A DNA stretch of 64,000 bases, from the NCBI RefSeq assembly GCF_001314875.1, contig NZ_LJZS01000001.1, positions 186,001 to 250,000 on the forward strand. The letters run 5' to 3'. The translations under genes were made by a program, and so were the position numbers. Shown piece by piece: positions 8,284 through 18,955 of this stretch. This DNA comes from Halomonas sp. HL-48 (lineage in GTDB: Bacteria > Pseudomonadota > Gammaproteobacteria > Pseudomonadales > Halomonadaceae). The notes beneath the pieces were generated by a model. It had not been told where the DNA came from, did not search any database, and saw only the letters and a list, made by a program, of their open reading frames with translations. How positions within the stretch are numbered: the first letter of the stretch is position 1; every line of letters begins with the position of its first letter.

Positions 8284-9771
8284 CTAGTGATTCTTCTCCA
8301 GCGCCAGATGATTATCTATTTCCTTTATCTTGTCTTCGGTGTGGTGATTGACGTAGAGCACGGTGGTCTCTTTGCCTTCACAAATTTTCTCGATAAGCGC
8401 TAGCACCAGTTGGCGGTTCATATCGTCCAGGCCGAGGCAGGGCTCGTCTAGAATCAACAGCGGCGGGTGTTTCACCATGGCGCGGGCGATGAGTAGTAGA
8501 CGCTGGTCGCCGTAAGAGAGTTTGTTAAAGGGCTGATCGGCGCGCTCTTGCATGCCCAGTAGCTCGAGCCATTGGTCGGCGATTTTTTTCTGATGATCGG
8601 TGGCTTTTGTGTACACGCCGATGCTGTCGTAAAAGCCTGAAATAATCACATTTTTGCAGCTGGTGCTGACGCGATACTCCCATTGCAGGGCGGTGGAGAC
8701 ATAGCCGATAAACTGCTTGATCTGCCAGATGCTTTCGCCGTTACCGCGCTGGAAGCCAAACACAAAAATATCGTTGGTATAGCACTGGGGATGATCCCCC
8801 GTGATCAGAGACAAAACGCAGGTTTTGCCACTACCGTTAGGGCCACTCAATTGCCAGTGCTGGCCCTGCTCTATCGTCCAATCGAGTTTATCGACAATGA
8901 CGGTATCGCCGTATTGGATCGTCGCTTGTTTGAGCTTCACTAACGGCTGGCTGGGGTCGAGGGCGGGTAATTTAGTGGCTGGATCGGCCTCAGGCAGGCT
9001 TAGGTCGGCGGTTTTCAGATGCAGCAATTGGTACAGCTCATTGAAGGCGGCTTCATCCTGACGGTCTACCGTGAATGCTAATCGCCCACTGTCTCCCCGC
9101 TTCTTATCCCCTCTCTTTTTCTCCAAGCGCTCTTTATCTAGATAAGCCACATGGGTGATAAAGTCCGGCATCTCATCAAAGCGATTTAGCACCATCACCA
9201 TGGGAACGGTGTCGATGATGGAGGCGAGATGGGCTTGCAGCATGGCGAGGGTGTCGACGTCCAAGCCATCAAACGGCTCGTCTAAAATCAGCAAATCCGG
9301 CTTGCTCGACAATGCGCGAATCAACATGACTTTGCGGGTTTCGCCGGTGGAGAGCTTACGAAAAGCGCGGTCGAGTAGCTTGGTCAGCCCGAACTTTTCG
9401 ACCAGCTCGCTTGCAAGCTCAAGGTCTCGGCACTGCTCGAAAATCATTTCACTAACGGGGGTGCCGAGTGAAATGACATCCATGATATCGGCATCGTCTT
9501 TTTTCAGCTCTTTGGCGATAAGCTCGGCTTGCGCTTCGAAAGAGACCAAACCGACATGTTTGGGCAGCCCTTGAACACTGCCCGCTTCAATTTTGCCAAC
9601 GCCCGCCAGCGCCGCCGCCAGCGCCGATTTGCCTGAGCCATTGGTGCCAGTGATGACCCAATGCTGGTGGGGCTCGATGGTCCAATCAATCTCGCTTAGG
9701 GTGAAGCGATCATCAAAACTGATCGTCGCTTTGTTTAGCTGAATACGCGCTAAGCGGTTTGAAGACTCCAT
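8284..9771 (-). CDS. modF: Duplicated ABC ATPase, ModF/PhrA-like
   Basis: Two ABC domains (Walker A GTNGSGKSAL and GPNGSGKTCV; LSTGETRKVML; LSYGDQRLLLIARA); no TM segments. Confidence 0.75.
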   Translation of the reverse strand: MESSNRLARIQLNKATISFDDRFTLSEIDWTIEPHQHWVITGTNGSGKSALAAALAGVGKIEAGSVQGLPKHVGLVSFEAQAELIAKELKKDDADIMDVISLGTPVSEMIFEQCRDLELASELVEKFGLTKLLDRAFRKLSTGETRKVMLIRALSSKPDLLILDEPFDGLDVDTLAMLQAHLASIIDTVPMVMVLNRFDEMPDFITHVAYLDKERLEKKRGDKKRGDSGRLAFTVDRQDEAAFNELYQLLHLKTADLSLPEADPATKLPALDPSQPLVKLKQATIQYGDTVIVDKLDWTIEQGQHWQLSGPNGSGKTCVLSLITGDHPQCYTNDIFVFGFQRGNGESIWQIKQFIGYVSTALQWEYRVSTSCKNVIISGFYDSIGVYTKATDHQKKIADQWLELLGMQERADQPFNKLSYGDQRLLLIARAMVKHPPLLILDEPCLGLDDMNRQLVLALIEKICEGKETTVLYVNHHTEDKIKEIDNHLALEKNH

Positions 9772-9807
9772 CGATATATTCCTTACGGTGTTAAATAAAT
9801 CAGAGAC

Positions 9808-9847
9808 AAAAAAGCCGAGAATATCGTGGCGATATCTCGGCTTTTTA
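9808..9847 (-). terminator. Rho-independent terminator of ilvC
   Basis: A-tract + GCCGAGAATATCG...CGATATCTCGGC + T-tract; symmetrical, may act on both strands. Confidence 0.7.
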
Positions 9848-9880
9848 GATGACTTAGCGGCCTATCATTTAATCAGCCGA

Positions 9881-11353
9881 TTAGACGATTCTCTTCATGT
9901 CAGCCATGTGGCCGCGAAGCACTGCGCCAACGGCTTCTACCGGGTGGGCGCGCAAGGCATCGTTAACTTCGATCAAACGCGCGTTATCAACGCCGTTGTC
10001 GTCTAGATCCAGGCCTTTACCGATAACGTCGGATTTGATGCCCTTCATGAAGTCAGCCAATAGCGGCACGCACGCGTGGTTGTAGAGGTAGCAACCGTAC
10101 TCCGCAGTGTCAGAGATAGTCGCGTTCATTTCGTACAGCTTCTTACGCGCGATGGTGTTGGCGATGAGCGGCGTTTCGTGGAGCGACTCGTAGTAGGCAG
10201 ACTCGGCGATAATGCCCGCCGCCGTCATGGTTTCGAAAGCCAGCTCAACGCCCGCTTTAACCATCGCCACCATCAAGATGCCGTTATCGAAGTATTCCTG
10301 CTCGGTAATTTCTACGTCACCCGCAGGGGTTTTCTCGAAGTTGGTTTCAGCGGTTTCGGCGCGCCATTTGTGAAGGTTCGCGTCATCGTTCGCCCAGTCT
10401 TCCATCATCGTGTGCGAGAAGTGGCCGCTCATGATGTCGTCTTGGTGCTTGTTGTAGAGCGGGCGCATGATGTCTTTCAGCTCTTCAGCAAGATCAAAGG
10501 CTTTGATCTTCGCTGGGTTAGAAAGACGATCCAGCATGTTGGTCACGCCGCCATATTTCAGTGCTTCCGTGATGTTTTCCCAGCCGTACTGAATCAGCTT
10601 AGCGGCGTAGCCAGGTTCGATGCCCTCTTCGATCATTTTGTCGAAGCAGAGGAGAGAACCGGTTTGCAACATCCCGCAGAGGATCGTTTGCTCACCCATC
10701 AGATCGGACTTAACTTCCGCGATGAAAGAGGACATCAACACGCCGGCCTTGTGACCGCCAGTACCCACCGCGTAGGCTTTTGCCAGGGCAAGGCCTTCGC
10801 CTTTAGGATCGTTGGCTTCGTGAACAGCGATCAAGGTGGGAACGCCGAAACCACGCACGTATTCGGCGCGAACTTCAGAACCCGGGCACTTGGGCGCGAC
10901 CATGATGACGGTTAAGTCATCACGGATCTTCATGCCCTCTTCCACGATGTTGAAACCGTGGGAGTAAGAGAGGCAAGCGCCCTCTTTCATCAGCGGCATT
11001 ACCGCCGTTACAACAGACGAGTGCTGTTTATCGGGCGTCAGGTTCAATACAACGTCGGCCGTGGGGATCAACTCTTCGTAGGTACCGACAGTAAAACCGT
11101 TCTCGGTGGCGTTTTTCCAAGACTGCCGTTTTTGCTCAATGGCCTCAGGGCGCAGTGCGTAAGAGACATCTAAGCCGCTGTCGCGCAGGTTTAAGCCTTG
11201 GTTAAGGCCTTGGGCGCCACAACCGATAACGACCATTTTTTTGCCTTTCAGCGCGTCGACCCCATCGGCGAATTCCGAGCTGTACATGAAACGACATTTC
11301 GCCAGCTGTTCCAGCTGTTCGCGCAGAGATAAGGTATTGAAATAGTTAGCCAT
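9881..11353 (-). CDS. ilvC: Ketol-acid reductoisomerase (long, class II)
   Basis: [68 protein letters not shown]. Confidence 0.97.
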   Translation of the reverse strand: MANYFNTLSLREQLEQLAKCRFMYSSEFADGVDALKGKKMVVIGCGAQGLNQGLNLRDSGLDVSYALRPEAIEQKRQSWKNATENGFTVGTYEELIPTADVVLNLTPDKQHSSVVTAVMPLMKEGACLSYSHGFNIVEEGMKIRDDLTVIMVAPKCPGSEVRAEYVRGFGVPTLIAVHEANDPKGEGLALAKAYAVGTGGHKAGVLMSSFIAEVKSDLMGEQTILCGMLQTGSLLCFDKMIEEGIEPGYAAKLIQYGWENITEALKYGGVTNMLDRLSNPAKIKAFDLAEELKDIMRPLYNKHQDDIMSGHFSHTMMEDWANDDANLHKWRAETAETNFEKTPAGDVEITEQEYFDNGILMVAMVKAGVELAFETMTAAGIIAESAYYESLHETPLIANTIARKKLYEMNATISDTAEYGCYLYNHACVPLLADFMKGIKSDVIGKGLDLDDNGVDNARLIEVNDALRAHPVEAVGAVLRGHMADMKRIV

Positions 11354-11535
11354 CGTTAACGTCCTGATTGGTGATCGTACGGTCGATGTCGCTACACCGA
11401 CACGAGAAGTGTGACACGGCCGCTCGATACAGGCTTCAGCGCCATGTTAGTAAAGCCAATCTAACCAAAAACGGCCATTTCTTAAATTGATATATTTGCA
11501 ACAGCATGTCCCTTTTTTTGCAAAACTCAATTATC

Positions 11536-12423
11536 ATGGCGTTTATGAATTTTAAAATTTTAAAACAGTTCCTGGCCTTGGCAGAAACCCTGCATTTTGG
11601 TCGCGCCAGCGATGAGTGCTACGTCAGCATTTCTGCCCTGTCTCGCAACATCCGGCATTTGGAAGACGAGCTGGGCGTGTCGCTGTTTAATCGCGACAAC
11701 CGTACCGTGGCATTGACCCAGGAGGGGCAAAAGTTTCTCAAGTACGCCCGGGATGCCAGCAGCCAATGGAATCTGATTCGTCATGAATTGACGGACAATC
11801 CTGATCAATTAAGCGGTGAAATCAGCCTGTATGGCTCCGTCACCGCCAGCTACAGCTTTTTGCACGAGCTACTACGCCGCTTTCGTATTGCCTACCCGAT
11901 CATTGAAATCAAGCTGCGTACGGGGGATCCAGAGCACGCTATTGCCCACGTTCTGGATGGTAAAGAGGATCTTAGCATCGCGGCCCAGCCTGCCAACTTG
12001 CCGCGTGGCCTGGCGTTTAAATCCATTGCAACGTCGCCTTTGCTGTTTATTGCCCCGCTTGAGCAGCAGGTGCCGAATGTGCCAACGAGCACGCCAACCA
12101 CACCGCAAGAGTGGGCGAGCATCCCGATGATTCTATCGGAGAGTGGTGTCTCCAGAGCCCGTGTGGATGAGTGGTTTCGCCAGTTGGATGTCTCCCCGCG
12201 CATTTATGCACAGGTCACCGGTAATGAAGCCATTGTGAGTATGGTGAGTTTAGGCTTTGGCATTGGCGTGGTGCCCAAAATCGTCCTCGACAACAGCCCC
12301 TTGGTAGATCGCATTCGCGTGCTCGATGTAACGCCGGAATTGAAGCCCTACGATATCGGTTTGTTTACCCTAAAGAAAAACCTAAAGAACCCATTGGTCG
12401 ACGCCTTTTGGCGCTTGATGTAA
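11536..12423 (+). CDS. ilvY: LysR-family activator IlvY
   Basis: MAFMNFKILKQFLALAETLHFGRASDECYVSISALSRNIRHLEDELGVSLFNRDNR; divergent from ilvC. Start may be 11536 or 11545. Confidence 0.92.
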   Translation: MAFMNFKILKQFLALAETLHFGRASDECYVSISALSRNIRHLEDELGVSLFNRDNRTVALTQEGQKFLKYARDASSQWNLIRHELTDNPDQLSGEISLYGSVTASYSFLHELLRRFRIAYPIIEIKLRTGDPEHAIAHVLDGKEDLSIAAQPANLPRGLAFKSIATSPLLFIAPLEQQVPNVPTSTPTTPQEWASIPMILSESGVSRARVDEWFRQLDVSPRIYAQVTGNEAIVSMVSLGFGIGVVPKIVLDNSPLVDRIRVLDVTPELKPYDIGLFTLKKNLKNPLVDAFWRLM

Positions 12424-12479
12424 GTACTATTTAATATAAATCCTAGGCGCTGTTTTTAAGCAACCCGCCACCCCCACGT

Positions 12480-13196
12480 TTACCCGCCAAATATCTGCTG
12501 CAAATCCGGCGCGCTGTCTTCTTCCTCGACCATGGAGAGCGAGGCTTCGATGGCTTTCAGGTGGCGGTTCATAAAGGCTTTGGCGCGCTCGCCGTTGCCG
12601 GCTTCAAGGTAGCCGATCAGATCGTCGTGGTCGTGGGATTCGCAGCCCAGGTGGCCGCGATGACCGTAGACGGCGAGTATCAATGAGGAGCGTGAACACA
12701 GGGTTTCCACAAAGGCCGCAAGCGTCGCGTTGCCGGACAGCTGGGCCAGGCGTACGTGAAAGTCCGCGGACAGGCGAATGGCGACGCTTTGCTGTCCGCT
12801 GCGCAGGGCCTGGCGTTCGCGCTGGGCCATGTCGCGCAGCTCTGCGGCTTCCTTTTCGCTCATGCGCCGTGCCACGTCGGGCATCAGCCCGCATTCGATC
12901 AGCTGGCGGGCGTCGAACACGTCCTTGGCTTCGTCGGCGGTGGGCCGGGTGACGCTGGCCCCGCGGCGCGGGGTCAGGGTGACCAGCTGCTCCAGCGCCA
13001 GCCGCTGCAATATCTTGCGAATGCCGGTGCGGCTGATGCTGAATACTTCGGCCAGGGCATCTTCGCGCAGCCGCGCGCCGGGCTTGAGGCGCTGCTCCAC
13101 AATCGCGTCGCTGACCGCGCGATAAATCGCCTCGTGGCGCTCATCACCCTCCGCTTTTGATGCGGATCGTTTCCCCGCCGCCTGCGCATCGCTCAT
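12480..13196 (-). CDS. GntR family (FCD) transcriptional regulator, probable purine catabolism regulator
   Basis: wHTH 'LAEVFSISRTGIRKILQRLALEQLVTLTPRRGASV' plus FCD domain; upstream end of puuD-uraH. Confidence 0.85.
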   Translation of the reverse strand: MSDAQAAGKRSASKAEGDERHEAIYRAVSDAIVEQRLKPGARLREDALAEVFSISRTGIRKILQRLALEQLVTLTPRRGASVTRPTADEAKDVFDARQLIECGLMPDVARRMSEKEAAELRDMAQRERQALRSGQQSVAIRLSADFHVRLAQLSGNATLAAFVETLCSRSSLILAVYGHRGHLGCESHDHDDLIGYLEAGNGERAKAFMNRHLKAIEASLSMVEEEDSAPDLQQIFGG

Positions 13197-13212
13197 TGAC
13201 TCTCCTCGTTGA

Positions 13213-14421
13213 TCATTCTTCCCAGGCCGCTATGGTAGCGCGTTCTTCGTCGGTCATCTTGGTCACGTTGCCTAACGGCATGTACCTGCTTTCAACGACC
13301 TGCTGAATGACGGCTTTGTGGGCCAGGATGTCGTCCCAGTCGTCGAACGCATAGTCTGCCGGCGGCGCAGAAAAACCGGCATGTTCCGGGTCGCTTGCGT
13401 GACATTGCACGCAGTGTTCCTCTATCAGGCCGCTTATCTGATTTTCGGGGGCGTCGCTCGTCTGATCTGAGCTGGCCGAGTCGGCGTTACGCGCATCCGG
13501 TGCTGCCACCCAAAATGCCAGCACAATGAGCGCCACCCCGGCAGCCGGATAGCCCCACTGCCACTTCCCGGCATGCATGAGCACGAAAAACTGACGGATC
13601 AATGCGCCCGCGAAGATAAACAGCGCCATCACCACCCAGGCCAATTCATGGGAATACAGGAACGAGTAGTGGTTGCTGATCATCAGCAGCACGACGGGCA
13701 GCGTGAAGTAGGTGTTGTGCACCGAGCGCTGCTTGCCGCGCTTGCCATCCAGCGGGTTGGGCGCCTCGCCGGCTTTCATGGCGTTGACCATGCGCCGCTG
13801 GCCGGGAATGATCCAGAAGAACACGTTCGCCGACATGGCGGTGGCCATCACCGCACCGGTCAGCAGGAAGGCAGCCCGTCCGCCGAACAGCTGGGTGCTC
13901 AGGTAAGCCACGACGACCATCATTACCGCCACGGCCACGCTGAGCAGGCCGTCGCGCTGCATGGTGGGGCTGATGCGCTTGCACAGCTGGTTATAGACCA
14001 CCCAGCCGCCGAACAGGAATAGCAACGCCAGCAGGTTCGCCTGCCAACCCGACAGATTGGCGGCCCACTGCCAGGGGCTATCCGGGTTTACCAGGTAAAA
14101 GTCAGGGTTGACCATGTACAGAATGACGAACAGGGCAAAGCCGGAAAGCCAGGTGGTATAGGCTTTCCAGAACGACCAGTGCAGGTCATTGGGTAGCTTG
14201 GCGGGCGCCGTGGTGTATTTCTGGTTGTGGTAGAAGCCACCGCCGTGGACGGCCCACATCTCGCCAAAGATGCCCTGCTGGCGGTCTGATTCCGCCTTGG
14301 GCGTACGCAGGCTGTTATCCAGCATGACGAAATAGATCGATTCGCCGATCCAGGCGATGGCGGCAATCACGTGCAGCCAGCGCAGCAGCAGATTAACGAC
14401 CTCTATCATATACGCTTGCAT
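13213..14421 (-). CDS. puuD: Urate hydroxylase PuuD (membrane protein with C-terminal cytochrome c domain)
   Basis: 'LLRWLHVIAAIAWIGESIYFVMLDNSL', multi-TM, C-terminal heme motif CVQCH; next to uraH/uraD. Confidence 0.9.
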   Translation of the reverse strand: MQAYMIEVVNLLLRWLHVIAAIAWIGESIYFVMLDNSLRTPKAESDRQQGIFGEMWAVHGGGFYHNQKYTTAPAKLPNDLHWSFWKAYTTWLSGFALFVILYMVNPDFYLVNPDSPWQWAANLSGWQANLLALLFLFGGWVVYNQLCKRISPTMQRDGLLSVAVAVMMVVVAYLSTQLFGGRAAFLLTGAVMATAMSANVFFWIIPGQRRMVNAMKAGEAPNPLDGKRGKQRSVHNTYFTLPVVLLMISNHYSFLYSHELAWVVMALFIFAGALIRQFFVLMHAGKWQWGYPAAGVALIVLAFWVAAPDARNADSASSDQTSDAPENQISGLIEEHCVQCHASDPEHAGFSAPPADYAFDDWDDILAHKAVIQQVVESRYMPLGNVTKMTDEERATIAAWEE

Positions 14422-14436
14422 TGCCGGCCTCCGCCA

Positions 14437-14790
14437 TCAGCTACCACGGTAGGTGGAGTAGCCATAGGGCGAGAGCAGCAGCGGCACATGGTAATGCTGG
14501 TCGGCATCCGCCACACCGAAACGGATGGGGATGACGTCAAGAAAGCGCGGCTCGGCCGCCTTGACTCCACTTGCGCGCAGGTAATCGCCAGCATGAAAGC
14601 ACAGCTCATACTCGCCCGGCGTCAACGCCTCACCTTCGAGCAGCGGCGCATCGCAGCGGCCGTCCTGGTTGGTCGTCACCGTGCGCAGGTGCTGGCGTTC
14701 GCCGCCGTCAAGCCGCACAACGTCGATGGCGATGCCCTGGCCGGGGCGGCCGAGCGCGGTATCCAGCACGTGAGTAGTCAGGCGTCCCAT
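14437..14790 (-). CDS. uraH: 5-hydroxyisourate hydrolase (transthyretin-like)
   Basis: [27 protein letters not shown]...[20 protein letters not shown]-terminal signature. Confidence 0.95.
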   Translation of the reverse strand: MGRLTTHVLDTALGRPGQGIAIDVVRLDGGERQHLRTVTTNQDGRCDAPLLEGEALTPGEYELCFHAGDYLRASGVKAAEPRFLDVIPIRFGVADADQHYHVPLLLSPYGYSTYRGS

Positions 14791-14878
14791 GATGGCTCCT
14801 TGTTGCTGTTGTTAGGTACAGACGCGCCGCGAACTGTGTCGCGTGTCACTGGCTTTAGAGTACCGTCAGCCTGTTATA

Positions 14879-14888
14879 TTGTATACAT
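14879..14888. promoter_or_regulatory. TTGTATACAT operator candidate in uraH-uraD divergent promoter
   Basis: TTGTATACAT, 9/10 match to TTGTATACAA sites at 2416-2425 and 2598-2607. Confidence 0.5.
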
Positions 14889-14925
14889 TGTGCCCATTTA
14901 CCATGCAGCTTAGCCCGGAGCCACC

Positions 14926-15480
14926 ATGTCGCCACATGACGCTACGTTATGCCTAGCCCCTCGTCCAAGCACGTTATCGCTGGACGCCTTTATCGCGCAC
15001 TACGGGGATATTTACGAGCATTCGCCCTGGGTGGCCAGGGCCGCCTGGGAAAGCGGGCTAACGCCCGACCATGACCACCCCGACGCCCTGGCAGGGCTGA
15101 TGGGCCTTCAGCTTCAAAAGGCAAGCAGCGATCAGCAAATTCGCGTGATCCAGGCCCACCCGGACCTTGCCGGTAAAGCCGCGCTGGCAGGCGAGCTGAC
15201 CCAGGACTCCACTCGCGAGCAGGCCGGCGCCGGGCTTGACCAGTGCTCACCGGAGGAGTTTGCACGCTTCGAGGCATTGAACGCCGCCTACAAGGACGCC
15301 TTCGGCTTTCCCTTTGTAATCGCCGTCAAGGGCCTGGACCGCCACGCCATTTTACAGGCGTTTGCCGAGCGCCTCGAGAACGACGCAACCACGGAGCGGG
15401 AAACCGCCATTCAGCAAATCATCCGCATTGCGCGACTGCGCCTGCGCGCCCGGGCAGAGGACAGTGCGCCGTCGCGATAG
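14926..15480 (+). CDS. uraD: OHCU (2-oxo-4-hydroxy-4-carboxy-5-ureidoimidazoline) decarboxylase
   Basis: 'LSLDAFIAHYGDIYEHSPWVARAAWESGL...HPDLAGKAA...FGFPFVIAVKG'. Confidence 0.95.
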   Translation: MSPHDATLCLAPRPSTLSLDAFIAHYGDIYEHSPWVARAAWESGLTPDHDHPDALAGLMGLQLQKASSDQQIRVIQAHPDLAGKAALAGELTQDSTREQAGAGLDQCSPEEFARFEALNAAYKDAFGFPFVIAVKGLDRHAILQAFAERLENDATTERETAIQQIIRIARLRLRARAEDSAPSR

Positions 15481-15506
15481 CCGCCCTTTCTGACGAATAG
15501 ATACGC

Positions 15507-15536
15507 AAAAAAAACTGCGCTCTATAAAGAGCGCAG
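15507..15536 (-). terminator. Rho-independent terminator downstream of phasin gene
   Basis: On the minus strand CTGCGCTC-TTTATA-GAGCGCAG followed by TTTTTTTT. Confidence 0.8.
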
Positions 15537-15578
15537 CGATCTATCCAGCGGACTAACGTGAAACGTTAGCTGCCCAAC

Positions 15579-15935
15579 TTATTGCTTGGCTGATTCAACC
15601 ACTTTTTTGGTGGTGTCTTCGGCTGCTTTCTGACTTTCTTGCATGAAGCTTTGGCTAATGGCGGTAACTTTTTCACCATCACCTTTCATGCGCTCCATCA
15701 AGTCACCGGCTGTTTTTTGCTGGCTATCGATTGCCTTCTTGAAGCTGTCGGCATCTTTAACGTCGAGCCAGGTACGTGCCTGGGCAATGCTCAGGTCCGA
15801 GTAGGCACGGACAGCATCAAGCTGCGCGCTAACGATCTGGTCGTAGTAGTCCAGCGCCGTGAGCGTGTAAGAACGCATCGGCGATACAAAAATGGACTCG
15901 ACTTGCTGGCTGGTTTTTTCGGCGGCTTTGTTCAT
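15579..15935 (-). CDS. Phasin family protein
   Basis: MNKAAEKTSQQVESIFVSPMRSYTLTALDYYDQIVSAQLDAVRAYSDLSIAQARTWLDVKDADSFKKAIDSQQK. Confidence 0.88.
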   Translation of the reverse strand: MNKAAEKTSQQVESIFVSPMRSYTLTALDYYDQIVSAQLDAVRAYSDLSIAQARTWLDVKDADSFKKAIDSQQKTAGDLMERMKGDGEKVTAISQSFMQESQKAAEDTTKKVVESAKQ

Positions 15936-16060
15936 TGCGCTATCTCCTTAGGAGTATGTAATGACATAGGCGCGCCTTGAAAAGGGAACATTCGTAAGGT
16001 CGGCGCCTCTGCTACACCACACGTTAGCAGTCACTTTTGTGCAGTGCAACATGTATTTCG

Positions 16061-16765
16061 TCACTCGGCTAGATCGCGCACCGTGATGGCCTTGGCGGCG
16101 ACGCCGCCGTGTACCTCCAGCATGCGTTTAAACCACTGATCCACCTCATCATCCGGTGAGACCAGCGGCTCCAGCGATACGGTATAGGCCCACATCATGC
16201 TGCCAAATAACAGGTAGTCGGCACCGCTTGGCGCATCACCATCGATAAACAGGCTGTCTTTCAACTGCGTATAGACCGGCGCTAATGCCTGCTTGAGCAG
16301 CGCGCGACCTTGTTCGGGCTGATGAAGCGCTTCGAGCGTGCAGCCAAAGCGGGCCTCGCGGGTTTCACGAAAATAGTCGCGGTCGTCTGGGTGAATCGCC
16401 GCCAGCAAGTCCAGCGCGACAATCTTGAATAGCGCGGGCGTCACGCTGCGTTCAACGTAATGCTTGAAGAACAGCGCCCGCTGGTGGCTCGCGCCCTCGC
16501 CCAGCAGCGGCGCCTGGGGATAGCGTTCGTCCAGGTAGCGCATGATGTCAAAACTGTCGGTCACTACCTGATCGCCATCCACCAGCACTGGCACTTTATC
16601 GTGATTAGCAAAGGCCAGGGCTTCCTTGTCCAGAAACTGCCAGGGCCGCGTGGTAAATTCGAGGCCTTTGTGGGCCAGCGCCATCCGCACGCGCCAGCAG
16701 AAAGGCGAGAAACGTAGCCGCTCGTCGCGGCCGCATAAATCATAGAGCTCTCGTGACATGATCAA
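16061..16765 (-). CDS. Glutathione S-transferase family protein
   Basis: 'ELYDLCGRDERLRFSPFCWRVRMALAHKGLEF...VPVLVDGDQVVTDSFDIMRYLDERYP'; likely start ATG 16759. Confidence 0.88.
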   Translation of the reverse strand: MIMSRELYDLCGRDERLRFSPFCWRVRMALAHKGLEFTTRPWQFLDKEALAFANHDKVPVLVDGDQVVTDSFDIMRYLDERYPQAPLLGEGASHQRALFFKHYVERSVTPALFKIVALDLLAAIHPDDRDYFRETREARFGCTLEALHQPEQGRALLKQALAPVYTQLKDSLFIDGDAPSGADYLLFGSMMWAYTVSLEPLVSPDDEVDQWFKRMLEVHGGVAAKAITVRDLAE

Positions 16766-17142
16766 CCTCTCTTATTCCTGAACTCAAAGAATCAGCGTCA
16801 TTTCCTCCAGGCTAACCTCTCCGTCCGCCAGGATGAAACCGTTTTACTATGCTATGCCATTAATGTTCGTTCGTGAGCGATGGCGGGAACTGTCTATTAG
16901 TCTAATGGTTTTTGCTTGTCTAACGCTCTACGAAATCCAATAAAATCAAATAAAAACAGACATTTAATCTTTATCTCCAGAGTAAAGATGCGCCATTTTA
17001 TGCGCCTGTTTCTGGTCTTACCAATTTTCCAATAGTGGTCATCTTATCGGCGGCACCGTATCTTTCACCGTGACGCCAAAGTCGCCATGCGGCTTGTCAT
17101 CTTTGTGGAGCATACGATCAATAACAAGGGGTAGTTCCTCCC

Positions 17143-18834
17143 ATGAATGAATCAATCCTTGCACTTCTGGCTTTTATGCCGCTGCTATTGGCGGGGGTAC
17201 TGCTAGTTGGCTTTAAAATTCCGGCCAAAATTGCAATGCCTATCGTTTTTCTGACGGCGGCCATCATTGGTCTTGCCGTTTGGGAGATGTCCTTCTCGCG
17301 GATCGTGGCATCAACGATTCAGGGACTCATCCAAACAGCAGGTCTCTTGTGGATCATATTTGGTGCGATCTTGCTGCTTAATACGCTTAAGCACTCGGGT
17401 GGCATCACCGCTATTCGCAATGGCTTTTCGGGCATCAGTCCGGACCGTCGCGTCCAGGCACTCATTGTGGCGTGGCTGTTTGGCTGCTTTATCGAAGGGG
17501 CGTCCGGGTTCGGCACACCGGCTGCTGTTGCCGCACCATTAATGGTGGCGCTGGGTTTCCCAGCCTTGGCGGCAGTAGTAGTGGGCATGATGATCCAGTC
17601 CACGCCGGTATCGTTTGGTGCCGTGGGCACGCCCATCGTGGTGGGTGTGGGCAGCGGCTTAGACCGCGAAGGTATCACCTCTGCTCTGGAAGCTAACGGC
17701 TCTACCTGGGATGCGTTCTTCCAGTTAGTGTCCAGTGAAGTGGCCATCACCCACGGTATTGTGGGTATTTTGATGCCGCTGATTCTGGTCGTTGTGATGG
17801 TACGCTTCTTCGGTGCTAACCGCTCCTGGACAGAGGGGTTGTCGATTACTCCCTTCGCCATCTTTACCGGCATCTGCTTTGTCGTACCGTACATGATGGT
17901 GGGCGTTTTCCTCGGCCCGGAATTCCCGTCGATGATTGGCGCAATGGTTGGCCTGGCGATTGTGGTTCCTGCCGCGCGGAGAGGCTTCCTGCTGCCCAAG
18001 GATACTTGGGACTTCCCCGAGTCGACTTCCTGGCCTGACGAATGGATCGGCAACCTGCAGATCAAGCTTGAGGACGTCGTCGGGCAAGCGCCGATGTCGA
18101 CCCTGAAGGGCTGGATTCCCTATGTGCTGCTAGCGGTTTTCCTGGTCGCTTCACGTACCATTGAGCCGCTGAAAGCTGCGTTAAACTCTATAAGCTTTGG
18201 CTGGTCGAATATTCTCGGCGAAGAAGGTATCAGTGGCAGCATCGAGCCGCTCTACCTGCCCGGCGGTATCATCATTGCCGTGGTCGCCGTCACCTACTTC
18301 CTGCATCGGATGAGCGCACGCAATATGAGCGCCGCGGTATCGGAGTCGACCAAGACCATCTTTGGCGCAGGCTTCGTGTTGATCTTCACCGTGCCAATGG
18401 TACGCATACTGATCAACTCGGGCGTTAACGGCGCAGACCTCGCCTCAATGCCGGTAATGATGGCCCAAGCGGTTGCCAGCGGCGTGGGCGATATCTATCC
18501 CTTCTTCGCGCCGGCCGTAGGCGCTATGGGGGCCTTTATTGCGGGCTCTAACACCGTCTCGAACCTGATGCTTGCGGAGTTCCAGTTCAGCGTTGCCGAA
18601 AACCTCGGTCTGTCCACCGCCATGATGGTGGCCCTACAGGCAGTTGGCGCGGCAGCCGGTAACATGATTGCGATCCACAACGTCGTCGCCGCTTCCGCGA
18701 CGGTTGGCCTGCTGGGTCGCGAAGGGGCAACGATCCGTAAAACGATCCTGCCGACCATTTACTACTTGTTGGCAACGGGTCTGATTGGCCTGATTGCGTT
18801 TTACGTGATAGGCGTGACCGACGGGCTGATGTAG
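17143..18834 (+). CDS. lctP: L-lactate permease
   Basis: Multi-TM; '[35 protein letters not shown]', '[14 protein letters not shown]', '[11 protein letters not shown]'. Confidence 0.93.
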   Translation: MNESILALLAFMPLLLAGVLLVGFKIPAKIAMPIVFLTAAIIGLAVWEMSFSRIVASTIQGLIQTAGLLWIIFGAILLLNTLKHSGGITAIRNGFSGISPDRRVQALIVAWLFGCFIEGASGFGTPAAVAAPLMVALGFPALAAVVVGMMIQSTPVSFGAVGTPIVVGVGSGLDREGITSALEANGSTWDAFFQLVSSEVAITHGIVGILMPLILVVVMVRFFGANRSWTEGLSITPFAIFTGICFVVPYMMVGVFLGPEFPSMIGAMVGLAIVVPAARRGFLLPKDTWDFPESTSWPDEWIGNLQIKLEDVVGQAPMSTLKGWIPYVLLAVFLVASRTIEPLKAALNSISFGWSNILGEEGISGSIEPLYLPGGIIIAVVAVTYFLHRMSARNMSAAVSESTKTIFGAGFVLIFTVPMVRILINSGVNGADLASMPVMMAQAVASGVGDIYPFFAPAVGAMGAFIAGSNTVSNLMLAEFQFSVAENLGLSTAMMVALQAVGAAAGNMIAIHNVVAASATVGLLGREGATIRKTILPTIYYLLATGLIGLIAFYVIGVTDGLM

Positions 18835-18853
18835 CGCTGACGGTTCACTTGCC

Positions 18854-18886
18854 AAAAAAACCCCAGGTCATGGCCTGGGGTTTTTT
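18854..18886 (+). terminator. Rho-independent terminator
   Basis: AAAAAAACCCCAGG-TCATGG-CCTGGGGTTTTTT; possibly bidirectional. Confidence 0.9.
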
Positions 18887-18955
18887 AATGGTTCCATATT
18901 TTAGCTCAATGTTTTAGCTCGACGTTTTAGCGCTACCTTATGGCGGTTTCATGCC

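Noticed and set aside
8284-9771. Duplicated ABC ATPase as an ABC-F translation factor or defence ATPase
   Set aside because: Domain order and motifs fit ModF/PhrA-like proteins better; no ABC-F linker signature was recognised.
10076-10915. 279-aa plus-strand ORF antisense to ilvC
   Set aside because: Shadow ORF of ilvC.
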